This document shows, piece by piece, positions 45,108 through 54,639 of a stretch of DNA of 64,000 bases (positions are counted from its first letter, which is position 1; each line of letters begins with the position of its first letter). A model generated the notes under the pieces. It made no database searches, had not been told where the DNA came from, and worked only from the letters and a program-made list of their open reading frames with translations. A program made the translations under genes and the position numbers. Source of the DNA: Campylobacterota bacterium (GTDB lineage: Bacteria > Campylobacterota > Campylobacteria > Campylobacterales > Nitratiruptoraceae); contig WGAT01000068.1 of assembly GCA_015494715.1 (NCBI GenBank), forward strand, positions 1-64,000, given 5' to 3'.

Positions 45108-45821
45108 ATGCAGAGCTTTATCGCTAGATCCCAAAGCAGTAAAAAACTGCTCAATACCTTACGCATCTCGGCAAATCTGCCCGTTAATATTTTGATAGTG
45201 GGCGAAAGGGGCAGCGGCAAACGCACATTGGCCAAAGAGGTTTTTGGGGAGCTGGAGTTTTGCACTCCCCATCAAATCGAGCAGATGCAAAACTATCCCG
45301 CCACATTGGGAATAGAGGGGATAGAAAAAGTAAAAAATCTATCCTCTTTATTTACAAAACTCCAAGGACATCGCGTCATAGCGCTGGGCGAAGAGCTGCA
45401 TCCAGAACTTGAGGAGTATTTTCCCGTGATTTTACATCTGCCGCCTCTTTCCCAACGCCCCGAAGATTTTGAAGCCCTCAAAAGCCACTACATCCACCAA
45501 GCCCAAAAGGATTTAGGCCTAGAAGAGTTTAGCTGTGCCATAAGTAATAATCTCAATGCCATCGAGCTGCGTAAAGAGATCTATAAAAAAGCGGTGATGC
45601 AGACGCTGACAGATAGGGAAGTGATGGAATTTTTAGAGGAGTTTTTTGACCAAAAGCTCCCTCAAGAGTATAAAACTTTTATGCAATATCTTGACATCCC
45701 TTTGCTCAAAGCCGCCAAAAAGCGCTACGGCAGCGTATTGGCTATGGCTAAAGCTTTGCACCTCAATCGAGCGACTCTAACAACCAAGCTCAAAAAGTAC
45801 GGCCTAAAGGATAAAAGGTAA
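45108..45821 (+). CDS. Reduced sigma54-activator-like protein: Walker A plus Fis-type HTH
   Basis: LIVGERGSGKRTLAKEVFGE; LPPLSQRPEDFEAL; C-terminal LLKAAKKRYGSVLAMAKALHLNRATLTTKLKKYGL; no receiver domain or GAFTGA visible. Confidence 0.75.
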   Translation: MQSFIARSQSSKKLLNTLRISANLPVNILIVGERGSGKRTLAKEVFGELEFCTPHQIEQMQNYPATLGIEGIEKVKNLSSLFTKLQGHRVIALGEELHPELEEYFPVILHLPPLSQRPEDFEALKSHYIHQAQKDLGLEEFSCAISNNLNAIELRKEIYKKAVMQTLTDREVMEFLEEFFDQKLPQEYKTFMQYLDIPLLKAAKKRYGSVLAMAKALHLNRATLTTKLKKYGLKDKR

Positions 45822-46481
45822 CTCGATATGCACGCCCTTTGGCGTCGCCGATACCAAAAACTCCTTTTCATCTTTTATAAGCGTATGCAACTCTTGGGGC
45901 TTTATACCCTCTGGCTCGATGTCTACGGCTACGACGGGATACTTTTTAGACTCTATTTTGATATAACGGCCAGCACTAAAGACCACCTTGATAAAAATCG
46001 TGGGACTTTTTTTGATGGAGCGAAAGATTTTATTGAGAAGTTTTAAAAAATGGTCGATATCGATTTTGAATTCGGGAATGGATATGTCATACTCCAATCG
46101 CAATCGAGACTCTTCTACCATATTAGAGTTTATGGCGATATCAAGCAGCGTAAAGATGTCGGCTTTTTGAAGCTGATCGGTGATCGTAAAGGTTTGGCGA
46201 CAGATGTTTTTGTGCAAAGTTATGGCTATTTTTTCATCATCCGCATAGCCTACGCTAATGGCGCAAAAACTTGCCTGCGGAAAATTAAGATCTATAAAGG
46301 TGTGCTTAAATCCTCGAAAATAGGCGGCATTTTCGAGGGCTAGCTGGTAGATCTGTTCTTTTGGCACGAACGAGAGCAAAAACTCCGCCTCTTGATTGTA
46401 GTCAATCAGCTCCCCCTCGTTATCAAAAAGAAAAAAGGGATTGATCGAGTATTCGATACTTTGATAGTGGATATCTTTCAT
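45804..46481 (-). CDS. PAS/degenerate sensor-kinase-like protein
   Basis: NPFFLFDNEGELIDYNQEAEFLLSF PAS-like; C-terminal GVHIELPFIL resembles an HATPase end; no clear H-box or N/G boxes. Confidence 0.6.
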   Translation of the reverse strand: MKDIHYQSIEYSINPFFLFDNEGELIDYNQEAEFLLSFVPKEQIYQLALENAAYFRGFKHTFIDLNFPQASFCAISVGYADDEKIAITLHKNICRQTFTITDQLQKADIFTLLDIAINSNMVEESRLRLEYDISIPEFKIDIDHFLKLLNKIFRSIKKSPTIFIKVVFSAGRYIKIESKKYPVVAVDIEPEGIKPQELHTLIKDEKEFLVSATPKGVHIELPFIL

Positions 46482-46602
46482 ATCGATATTATAGCCAAAA
46501 AGCGAGCGTATCAAAGATTGCCTAATTTTTAAACAATTACGATCTCATTTTTCCTTTGATTTGTCGTTATAATGTGATGAACACAAATCAAAAGGAGTGT
46601 AG

Positions 46603-47880
46603 ATGAAGAAGTTGAAGTATTTGCTCTTCTTGCTGCCGAGTCTGTTGTTGGCGCAAGATAAGCTCAACAGCGGGGATACCGCGTGGATGATCGTGGCGAC
46701 CGCTTTTGTCATGCTTATGACGCCTGCGGGTCTTGCCCTCTTTTACGGAGGAATGACAAGAGCCAAGAATGTACTCAACACCTATATGATGGTCTTTATC
46801 GCCTATGTCATAGGCTCGATCGTATGGGTCATGTGGGGATACTCCCTAGCATTTAGCGGCAACGGCGCAATTATTGGGGATTTGAGTAAAATCTTCCTCA
46901 AAGGCGTGACGGTCAATAGTCTTAGCGGCACCTATCCAGAATTTGTTTTCATCGCTTTTCAAGGGACTTTTGCGGCTATTACTCTAGCGATTGCCAGCGG
47001 TTCGGCGATTGAGCGTATGAAGTTCTCTACTTGGGTGCTTTTTTCCATCTTGTGGGTTACTTTCGTCTATGTACCCATCACCCATATGGTATGGGGCGGA
47101 GGATTTTTGTACAACGCCGGAGCCTTGGATTTTGCCGGTGGTACGGTGGTGCATATGAACGGGGGTCTTGCTGGTTTGATCCTAGCGCTCTTTCTTGGTA
47201 AAAGAAAAGGTTTTCCAAAAGAGCCTATGAAACCCTCTTCCATTATCCTGACCGCCCTTGGTGCGGCAATCTTGTGGTTTGGATGGTTTGGATTTAACGC
47301 CGGGAGCGAATTTGCGGCCGACGGCGTAGCGGGAAGCGCTTTGTTGATGACAAACTTCGCAGCGGCCATAGCGGCTTTGACATGGGTAGTGATCGAATGG
47401 ATCGTCTATAAAAAGCCGACCCTCCTTGGTGCCGCTACCGGTGCAGTGGCTGGACTCGTAGCGATCACTCCAGCAGCCGGTTTTGTAGATGTGCTTGGCG
47501 CTTTGGTCATTGGCATTGGCGGCAGCGTGGTAGGCTACTTTGGCATTATGCTGATCAAACGGGTATTTAAAATCGACGATAGCCTCGATGCTTTTGGCGT
47601 ACACTTTACCGCAGGACTTTGGGGTGCTTTGGCTACCGGACTCTTTGCCCTAAAAGAGCTTGCGTGGGATGGCAGCCCACTCAAAGATCACGGCGACCGG
47701 ATGGGACAAATGATCGTCCAAGGCGAGTCCGTGCTTGTCACTATGGTCTTTACCGCAGTAGTAACGGCTGTGGTCTATTTTGTTGCCAGCTTGCTCACAG
47801 GCGGCGGACGAGTGGACGAAGAGACTGAGACTATGGGTCTAGACGAAGCGGTTCATGGTGAAAGAGGATTTAATCTATAA
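46603..47880 (+). CDS. amt: Ammonium transporter
   Basis: DTAWMIVATAFVMLMTPAGLALFYGGMTRAKNVLN; GGTVVHMNGGLAGLI; DDSLDAFGVHFTAGLWGALATGLFA. Confidence 0.97.
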   Translation: MKKLKYLLFLLPSLLLAQDKLNSGDTAWMIVATAFVMLMTPAGLALFYGGMTRAKNVLNTYMMVFIAYVIGSIVWVMWGYSLAFSGNGAIIGDLSKIFLKGVTVNSLSGTYPEFVFIAFQGTFAAITLAIASGSAIERMKFSTWVLFSILWVTFVYVPITHMVWGGGFLYNAGALDFAGGTVVHMNGGLAGLILALFLGKRKGFPKEPMKPSSIILTALGAAILWFGWFGFNAGSEFAADGVAGSALLMTNFAAAIAALTWVVIEWIVYKKPTLLGAATGAVAGLVAITPAAGFVDVLGALVIGIGGSVVGYFGIMLIKRVFKIDDSLDAFGVHFTAGLWGALATGLFALKELAWDGSPLKDHGDRMGQMIVQGESVLVTMVFTAVVTAVVYFVASLLTGGGRVDEETETMGLDEAVHGERGFNL

Positions 47881-47887
47881 GGAGTAA

Positions 47888-48229
<342 letters not shown>

Positions 48230-48271
48230 GCCTCTTCGAGCTCTTTTGATTTTTGGCCAAAAGGCCCAAGA

Positions 48272-48778
48272 TCAAAGGATCTCCACCTCTTCGGCTGGAG
48301 TTTCGTCCAAGATCTCTTTGGCTTTGTTGACGATCTCCTCGTCGGCGTGGACAAGTAAAAGATATTTGCCTTGTCGTACAAGATCTTCGAGTTTTTTAGC
48401 CTCTATCTCATCCATTCCCCATTCGATCAAAGCGTCGGCTAAACTAAAGACCGCTCCGCCAGTGAGCGCTCCGCCTAAAGCTCCGCTCAAAGCCGCGGCG
48501 ATTGGGCCAGCACCCACGATGGGTCCAAATCCCGGAACGATAAAAAAGATTCCTCCGGCCAAGGCTCCAAGGATCGCTCCCCAAAAAGCGCCTTGCGCTC
48601 CCCAAAAAAGGATATCGCTATCCTCTTTTTCCATTTCGTACTTCTCTATCGCCTCTTCGTGGCCCTTGGCGATGACGGAGATCACTTTGCGATCGATCCC
48701 GCTCTGCATCAGTTTTTTTACCGCCTCTTTAACATCTTCTTTTTTGTCATAGACGGCTACGAGTAACTCTTCTCTCAT
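48272..48778 (-). CDS. DUF1269/glycine-zipper-like protein
   Basis: N-terminal YflT-like; glycine-rich hydrophobic centre ALAGGIFFIVPGFGPIVGAGPIAAALSGALGGALTGG. Confidence 0.72.
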   Translation of the reverse strand: MREELLVAVYDKKEDVKEAVKKLMQSGIDRKVISVIAKGHEEAIEKYEMEKEDSDILFWGAQGAFWGAILGALAGGIFFIVPGFGPIVGAGPIAAALSGALGGALTGGAVFSLADALIEWGMDEIEAKKLEDLVRQGKYLLLVHADEEIVNKAKEILDETPAEEVEIL

Positions 48779-48855
48779 ATTGGCTCCTTGATGTGTTTGT
48801 TTGAATACTCAATGATAGCAAACAAGACCTGAAAGTTTCAGGCCTTGAAGAAAAA

Positions 48856-50751
48856 TTAAAGGTGGATATCCATAAAAATTTCGCTAAAACGCTGGTATCT
48901 GTTTTTAGGAGCCACCATCTTGTAAACGATATTCGCCAGATCTTTGGGCAAAGAGGGGTTGAGTTTGCTTGGATGCTGTGGGATTTTGGAACCTACGGGC
49001 TGGAAATCGTGTAACTCCAAGTAGGCTGTATCGCTAGTGAGATGGCGGTAAATCTCATTACCGAAGTCAAAAATCTCCAAAGGCTCGAATTTGCCTATTG
49101 GTTTGTGTTTGGCCAGACTGAAGCGATAGTCCTGCACGCCTTGGCGTTTGAGATATGTGTTAAAAAGCATCAAAAAGCCGATGGCCCCTTTGGAGAAGGG
49201 TGCGAGCACCCTTGCATAAAAATCCTCGAAGTGCTCTTTTGGTTTTTTATGCTCTTTGTATTCGATCATTAGCTCTTTTACAAGCTCCTTGGCGTAGCGC
49301 AAAGGGACGGCTTTGAGGATCGTCTGGGCCTCTTTGGCTTTGGCAAGACTCCCTCCTAGCAATATATCGGCTCCATCGACTACTTTGCCATCCTCTTTGG
49401 CCTTGGCCCCTACGAAGCCAATATCCCCCCACTCGTGGATACCACACCCTTTGACGCAAGCGCTCCAATACATCCGCACTTTTACATCCTCCAAAGGCAC
49501 CTCTTTGGTCAGATACTCCGACATTTTGATGGCATCTGGCTTGTTGGGGATGACGCCGTAGCTGCATTCATTCTTACCGGCGCAGGCGACGAGATTGTTG
49601 AAGTAGGGGGAGTTGACATTTTTGTATTTGGCGAAAAATGGATGCTCTAAGACTTTGGTTCTGTCCGAAATATTGGTGATATAGAGATTTTGCTCTACGC
49701 TGAGACGAAGCTCTCCATCGCACTCTTTGGCGATAGTGGCCGCCTCTATCATATCGCTGCCGCTAAAGATGCCTCCGGGGACTATCGCATGCAAAGCAAA
49801 AGAGCCGTTTTTGAGCTGGATGCTGCCTTGATTGTTGTCGAAGTGCTCCATACGGCACAAGGTCTCACCGGCTCTTTTGAAAGATTGTCCTGCAAACTCT
49901 TCCAAAGCGGCCCGAAAACTCTCCATTCCCACCGATTCGATCAAAAAATAGAGGCGATTTTTGTTGCGGTTGTCCCGAAAGCCATACTCCTTGTACAGCT
50001 CGATCAGCTTTTCATAAAAGCCCACCACTTCATCGGGCCGTAAAAATATATCGGCGTTTTTGGCAATTTTTCCCACCTTGCCGCCCAGATAGACGTTGTA
50101 GCCCACCACTCCTTCTCCCATCGCCAGTACGAAACAAGCGTCGTGTCCATAGGCGTTACAGCGGTTGGTGATAGAGGAGGTGATAGCGGTGTTGAATTTT
50201 CTAGGCAGTGAGCCGATCCACTCCTCCTTTTTCAAAAAGAGCTCTTGCATCTGTCGCAAGATCGGAAAACTTTCAAAAAAATTGTCATAAGCCAAGCCAT
50301 CAAGAGGATCACTTACGATGTTTCGTAGGTTGTCGATCCCCGTTTGGTAGGTGGTAATTCCCACACTCTCCAGCCGCTCAAAGATTGTGGGTACATCCTC
50401 TATGTGGATGTAGCGCAGCTCCACCTGCATTCTGGTGGTCAAATCGATATAGTCGTTGCCAAACTCCTTGGTCACCTCCCCCAAAGTCTTGGCTTGCTCG
50501 GGAGTAAGGCGACCACCGGGGATTCGCACCCGCAGCATAAACTGCTTTGGCGTAAATTCATCTTTGTCAAAGAGTCCAAAATATTTCAAAAAAACCGCTT
50601 TGTCCTCTTTGGTGAGGCTCTCATACCCTTTTTTGCTAGCTTCCAAGAGCCGCTCCCACGCCTCTTTGGGCGAGAGGGTCTGCTTGATCTTTTCGACTTT
50701 ATTGAGTTTTTTGCTTCGTTGCTCTTTTACTTGGCGCAGTTTTTCTATCAT
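48856..50751 (-). CDS. nirA: Assimilatory nitrite/sulfite reductase (siroheme/4Fe-4S) with C-terminal extension
   Basis: Paired ferredoxin-like halves; 4Fe-4S/siroheme Cys CAGKNECSYG and CVKGCGIHEWGDIGFVG; about 100-aa C-terminal extension. Confidence 0.9.
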   Translation of the reverse strand: MIEKLRQVKEQRSKKLNKVEKIKQTLSPKEAWERLLEASKKGYESLTKEDKAVFLKYFGLFDKDEFTPKQFMLRVRIPGGRLTPEQAKTLGEVTKEFGNDYIDLTTRMQVELRYIHIEDVPTIFERLESVGITTYQTGIDNLRNIVSDPLDGLAYDNFFESFPILRQMQELFLKKEEWIGSLPRKFNTAITSSITNRCNAYGHDACFVLAMGEGVVGYNVYLGGKVGKIAKNADIFLRPDEVVGFYEKLIELYKEYGFRDNRNKNRLYFLIESVGMESFRAALEEFAGQSFKRAGETLCRMEHFDNNQGSIQLKNGSFALHAIVPGGIFSGSDMIEAATIAKECDGELRLSVEQNLYITNISDRTKVLEHPFFAKYKNVNSPYFNNLVACAGKNECSYGVIPNKPDAIKMSEYLTKEVPLEDVKVRMYWSACVKGCGIHEWGDIGFVGAKAKEDGKVVDGADILLGGSLAKAKEAQTILKAVPLRYAKELVKELMIEYKEHKKPKEHFEDFYARVLAPFSKGAIGFLMLFNTYLKRQGVQDYRFSLAKHKPIGKFEPLEIFDFGNEIYRHLTSDTAYLELHDFQPVGSKIPQHPSKLNPSLPKDLANIVYKMVAPKNRYQRFSEIFMDIHL

Positions 50752-53030
50752 TCTTGCTCCTGTTTGATTGTGAAAGTACTTTGTCGCTCCTTTGTCGCTC
50801 TTTCATACTCCAAAATTCCAGCGATCGGCTCGTGCAAAGAAATGCCTGCCGGATAGGCCTCGGAGTGGAGCTGGACGGCTGTTTGTTTGTAGTTTGGCTC
50901 GCCGCTGATGGGATCGAAAAGGCTTTGGGTGACCATGTTGATGAGCTGGGTATTGTAATGGAAAGGGACAAAAACGGTACCGGGGGCTACGAGATTGGTG
51001 ACCCGCACCACCAGATTTTCCACCTTGCCCCTAGGACTCGAGATTGCGATACGGTCGTAGTTTTTGACTCTTAGGCGTTTGGCGTCTTTTGGGTTGATAT
51101 CGATCCAAGCTTCTGGCGCCAGGTCGTCGAGGATCTTGATCTGGCCCGTTTTGGTGCGGGTATGGAAATGCTCCACCGTTCGGCCCGTATTGAGGATGAA
51201 AGGATATTTTTGGCTTGGCGGCTCTTCGAGGGGTTTGTAGTGGGCGCCGATAAATCTGGCTTTGCCATCTTCATGCTCAAAGCGCATATCTTCTCCATAG
51301 AGCCGTTTACAGCCATTGGGGTACTTTTCGTTGCAGGGCCACTGGATCCCGCCTAGCTTCTCAATTTTTTCGTAGCTCATCCCGCTATAGTCACAGAGTC
51401 TATTTTTGCTGATCTTTTTTATCTCCTCAAAGGCGTCTTTGGGCTCGCTCCACCCTCCAAAGAGCTTGTCATGTCGATCGAAATGTTTGGCGAACTCCAA
51501 AATGATGTCAAAATCGCTTTTGGATTTGGCCGGCGGCTCCACCGCCTTGTTGGCCTTGTTGCAGCGCCGCTCGCTGTTGGTGTAGCACCCCTCCTTTTCA
51601 CCCCACGTAGCGGCGGCAAAGACCATATCGGCGATCTTGGCCGTATCGCTCATAAAGGCGTCTTGGACCAGTAAGAAGTCAAGCTTTTGAAGAGCACGTC
51701 GTAGCTTCTTTTGATCTGGGAAGCTGACCAGCGGATTGGTGCAGACCACCCACAGCCCCTTGATCTCGCCTCTATCGATAGCGTCGACGATGTCGGCATA
51801 TTTGTAGCCTCGATGGTCTGGGATCCACTCTACAGGCACATCGATCAAAGAGGCGAACGCTTCTCTATCCTTTTGGCTCTCAAACTTTCTGTATCCGGGA
51901 ATCGCCGAGGTAAAGCCAAACTCCCTCGTCCCCATGGCGTTACACTGGCCCGTGATGCTAAAGGGACCAGTGCCTTCCTTGCCGATGTTGCCCGTCATCA
52001 TGGCCAGGTTGTTGATGGCACTCACCGTATCGGTGCCTTGTGCCGACTGGTTGACTCCCATAGTCCAGCAGATGAGGGTTTTGTTGTTGGCCACAAGCTG
52101 GGCGAGGCGATAGAGGGTCTTGGTATCGATGCCCGTGATATGAGCTACTTCGCCCGGCTTGTAGTGCTGGATATGTTTGACAAAATCGCTCCAGCCGTTG
52201 GTGCGGTTTTTGATGAACCGCTCATCATACCACCCTTGCTCCCAGATGATGTAGGCTAGAGCATTGAGCAAGGCCAGATCGGTTCTAGGCTTGATGGGCA
52301 GATAGATGTTGGCCAGTTGACTCGTTTTGGAGCGTCTGGGGTCTGCTACGATGATGGTTTTGTTTTTTCTGTTTTTCATCAGATGATGGACGATGATGGG
52401 ATGGTTGTCGGCCAAGTTGGCTCCAATGACAAAGACCACCTCCGCTTTTGCGATATCCTCATAACTGGCCGTAGGCCCGTCGCTGCCAAAGCTTTGCTTG
52501 TAGCCGCTCACCGCACTGGCCATACAGAGGGTGGTGTTGCCGTCATAGTTTCTCGTATCGAGCCCTAGCTGGACAAATTTGCCAAGGGCGTAGAACTCTT
52601 CGGTCAGCAGCTGTCCCGTGGAGATGACGGCAAAGGCGTTGTTGCCGTGCTCTTGCTGGATCTTTTTGATCCTTTTGGCCGCTTCGGCGTACGCTTCCTC
52701 CCAGCGCACATCGGTGAGCTGGCCCCCTTTTTTGATCTTTGGATACAACACCCGGTTGGAGGCGTAGAGCATCTGGTGCTCGCTCAGCCCCTTTGGGCAC
52801 AGAGTGCCGATATTGACATCGTGGGCGGGATCGCCTTTGGTGAGAGTCGCTTTGCCCTCCTTGACACCGATATACAGTCCACACCCCACGCCGCAGTAGC
52901 CACAGGTCGATTTGACCCAGTGCTCTGGCTTTTTGGCTCTGGGCAGTTTACCAAAGATTGGATCGTCTACCATCTCGTTCTCTTTGAGCTTGACGTCAAA
53001 TCCCAAAAAATTTTTTATTTTTTCTAGCAT
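50748..53030 (-). CDS. nasA: Assimilatory (Nas/Nap-type) molybdopterin nitrate reductase
   Basis: CGYCGVGCGLYIGVKEGKATLTKGDPAHDVNIGTLCPKG; TTLCMASAVSGYKQSFGSDGP; no Tat signal. Confidence 0.92.
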   Translation of the reverse strand: MLEKIKNFLGFDVKLKENEMVDDPIFGKLPRAKKPEHWVKSTCGYCGVGCGLYIGVKEGKATLTKGDPAHDVNIGTLCPKGLSEHQMLYASNRVLYPKIKKGGQLTDVRWEEAYAEAAKRIKKIQQEHGNNAFAVISTGQLLTEEFYALGKFVQLGLDTRNYDGNTTLCMASAVSGYKQSFGSDGPTASYEDIAKAEVVFVIGANLADNHPIIVHHLMKNRKNKTIIVADPRRSKTSQLANIYLPIKPRTDLALLNALAYIIWEQGWYDERFIKNRTNGWSDFVKHIQHYKPGEVAHITGIDTKTLYRLAQLVANNKTLICWTMGVNQSAQGTDTVSAINNLAMMTGNIGKEGTGPFSITGQCNAMGTREFGFTSAIPGYRKFESQKDREAFASLIDVPVEWIPDHRGYKYADIVDAIDRGEIKGLWVVCTNPLVSFPDQKKLRRALQKLDFLLVQDAFMSDTAKIADMVFAAATWGEKEGCYTNSERRCNKANKAVEPPAKSKSDFDIILEFAKHFDRHDKLFGGWSEPKDAFEEIKKISKNRLCDYSGMSYEKIEKLGGIQWPCNEKYPNGCKRLYGEDMRFEHEDGKARFIGAHYKPLEEPPSQKYPFILNTGRTVEHFHTRTKTGQIKILDDLAPEAWIDINPKDAKRLRVKNYDRIAISSPRGKVENLVVRVTNLVAPGTVFVPFHYNTQLINMVTQSLFDPISGEPNYKQTAVQLHSEAYPAGISLHEPIAGILEYERATKERQSTFTIKQEQE

Positions 53031-53039
53031 CTTCGCTCC

Positions 53040-54617
53040 TTATGGTCGTTGGGAGCCGGCGAAGAAGTTGCCCGGCATCCCCGTCTTGATGGCGGTGGAG
53101 TAAAAGAGCAATCGTCCGACAAACTCGCTGGCAAAGCCCAGTACCACCGCCAAGAGGGTAAACAAAAACCCAAAACCCACAGAGCCGGCGTTCAAAGCGA
53201 CGATGGCCAAAAGGGGCAGAGCCAGAGCCGCCAGCGGGAGGCTTCTTTTGCGAAAATCGTAGAGGCTTTTGAAATTTTCTCTTAGCAGTCTGGCCGAGCG
53301 CTCGATCTGATAGGCAAAGGGATTGTCTGGATCGATTCGCTCGTAAAACCTTTGAGACTCCCAAAAAAGATAGAGCTGGGCGGCTCCAAGAAGTATGGAG
53401 ATGGCCAGCAAGATATTGGCCACGTTGACTTGATGCTGGGCGATGGCCAAAAGAGCTAAAATGAGCGTGCCGATATAGCCCGTACTAAAGAATCGATAGG
53501 TGGTGGTGACTCTGTTCCATGTGGGTTTGGCCGGTACTCGGTAGATCATCGACTGGGCGTAGATGCCATAGATCCCGATAGCCAAAGTCACAGCCTCTAC
53601 CATTATGCGCAAAAAGCCGTCGATCCCTAGATAATAGAGCAAGGCCACGACACCCATGCCGGCCACGAAAGCCCCCAAAGCGGCGGCTTCACGGCTTAGC
53701 CAAGAGGTTTTGAGATTTTTCATAGCCGTTATCGCTTTGAATGGTCTGCCAAGATGCAAGGCCGAAAGTGGCAGACCGATGGCGGCCAATGCGAAGATGA
53801 CAAAGGCCATGAGAGGGCTTGGTTTTGGCAGATTGGTAAAGTGTGCGGCGATATCGCCTAAAAATAGAGCCCCAAAGCCTATGAGGCTCACTTGTGTGAG
53901 CACCGTCATAAAGACCAGCGGCCACTCTTTGTGGGCCGGTTTGATGAGATCCTCGTCCATTGGATGCAATGCTTGTGGCATATTTTTAGGCAGGGTGATG
54001 CGGGTAGTGGAGTTGGTGAGTCTAGCATCTACCAAGAAAGGAGCGTTGCCCTCCTTGTCGATATCCTCTTGAAGCCACTTTTTGGTATCGACCACCTCGA
54101 TCTCGATAGCACCCTCAGGGCAGGCCTGCACGCATGCCGGCGTCTGACCCGCTTCGATGCGATCGTAGCACATGTGGCACTTGGTGACGATGTGGCGGCT
54201 CTCATCAAAGACCGGCACGTCGTAAGGGCAGTTCCACGTACAATATTGGCAGCCGATACAGGCTTCGTCGTCGTGGAAGACGATGCCGTTGTCAAATTTG
54301 ATATAGCTGTTGGTAGGACACCCGATCAAGCAGGCTGGATCGATGCAATGGTTGCAGCTAAGGGATAAAAACATCTGCAATACGTTGGGAAACTCGCCTC
54401 CCTCCACTTCGCCCACTCGCCGCCATTTGATTTGGGCTGGATTGTTGTTTTGCTCGTTGCAGGCCACCTCGCAGCAGTGGCAGCCGATACATTTGGTAGC
54501 GTCGAAATGGAATCTATACTGTTGATTTTCTTTAAGAGGGGGCAGGTCGATACGATAACTTCCACACTGCATCCCCGTTTTGGCTTTGTACTCTATAAAG
54601 CTCTCTACCGCACTCAT
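53040..54617 (-). CDS. DmsB-DmsC fusion: four-cluster ferredoxin subunit plus membrane anchor
   Basis: CIGCHCCEVAC, CNHCIDPACLIGCP, CIGCQYCTWNCPYD, CHMCYDRIEAGQTPACVQACP, then DmsC-like multi-TM region. Confidence 0.9.
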   Translation of the reverse strand: MSAVESFIEYKAKTGMQCGSYRIDLPPLKENQQYRFHFDATKCIGCHCCEVACNEQNNNPAQIKWRRVGEVEGGEFPNVLQMFLSLSCNHCIDPACLIGCPTNSYIKFDNGIVFHDDEACIGCQYCTWNCPYDVPVFDESRHIVTKCHMCYDRIEAGQTPACVQACPEGAIEIEVVDTKKWLQEDIDKEGNAPFLVDARLTNSTTRITLPKNMPQALHPMDEDLIKPAHKEWPLVFMTVLTQVSLIGFGALFLGDIAAHFTNLPKPSPLMAFVIFALAAIGLPLSALHLGRPFKAITAMKNLKTSWLSREAAALGAFVAGMGVVALLYYLGIDGFLRIMVEAVTLAIGIYGIYAQSMIYRVPAKPTWNRVTTTYRFFSTGYIGTLILALLAIAQHQVNVANILLAISILLGAAQLYLFWESQRFYERIDPDNPFAYQIERSARLLRENFKSLYDFRKRSLPLAALALPLLAIVALNAGSVGFGFLFTLLAVVLGFASEFVGRLLFYSTAIKTGMPGNFFAGSQRP

Positions 54618-54639
54618 CTACTCTCCTCTTTTTGTAAGT

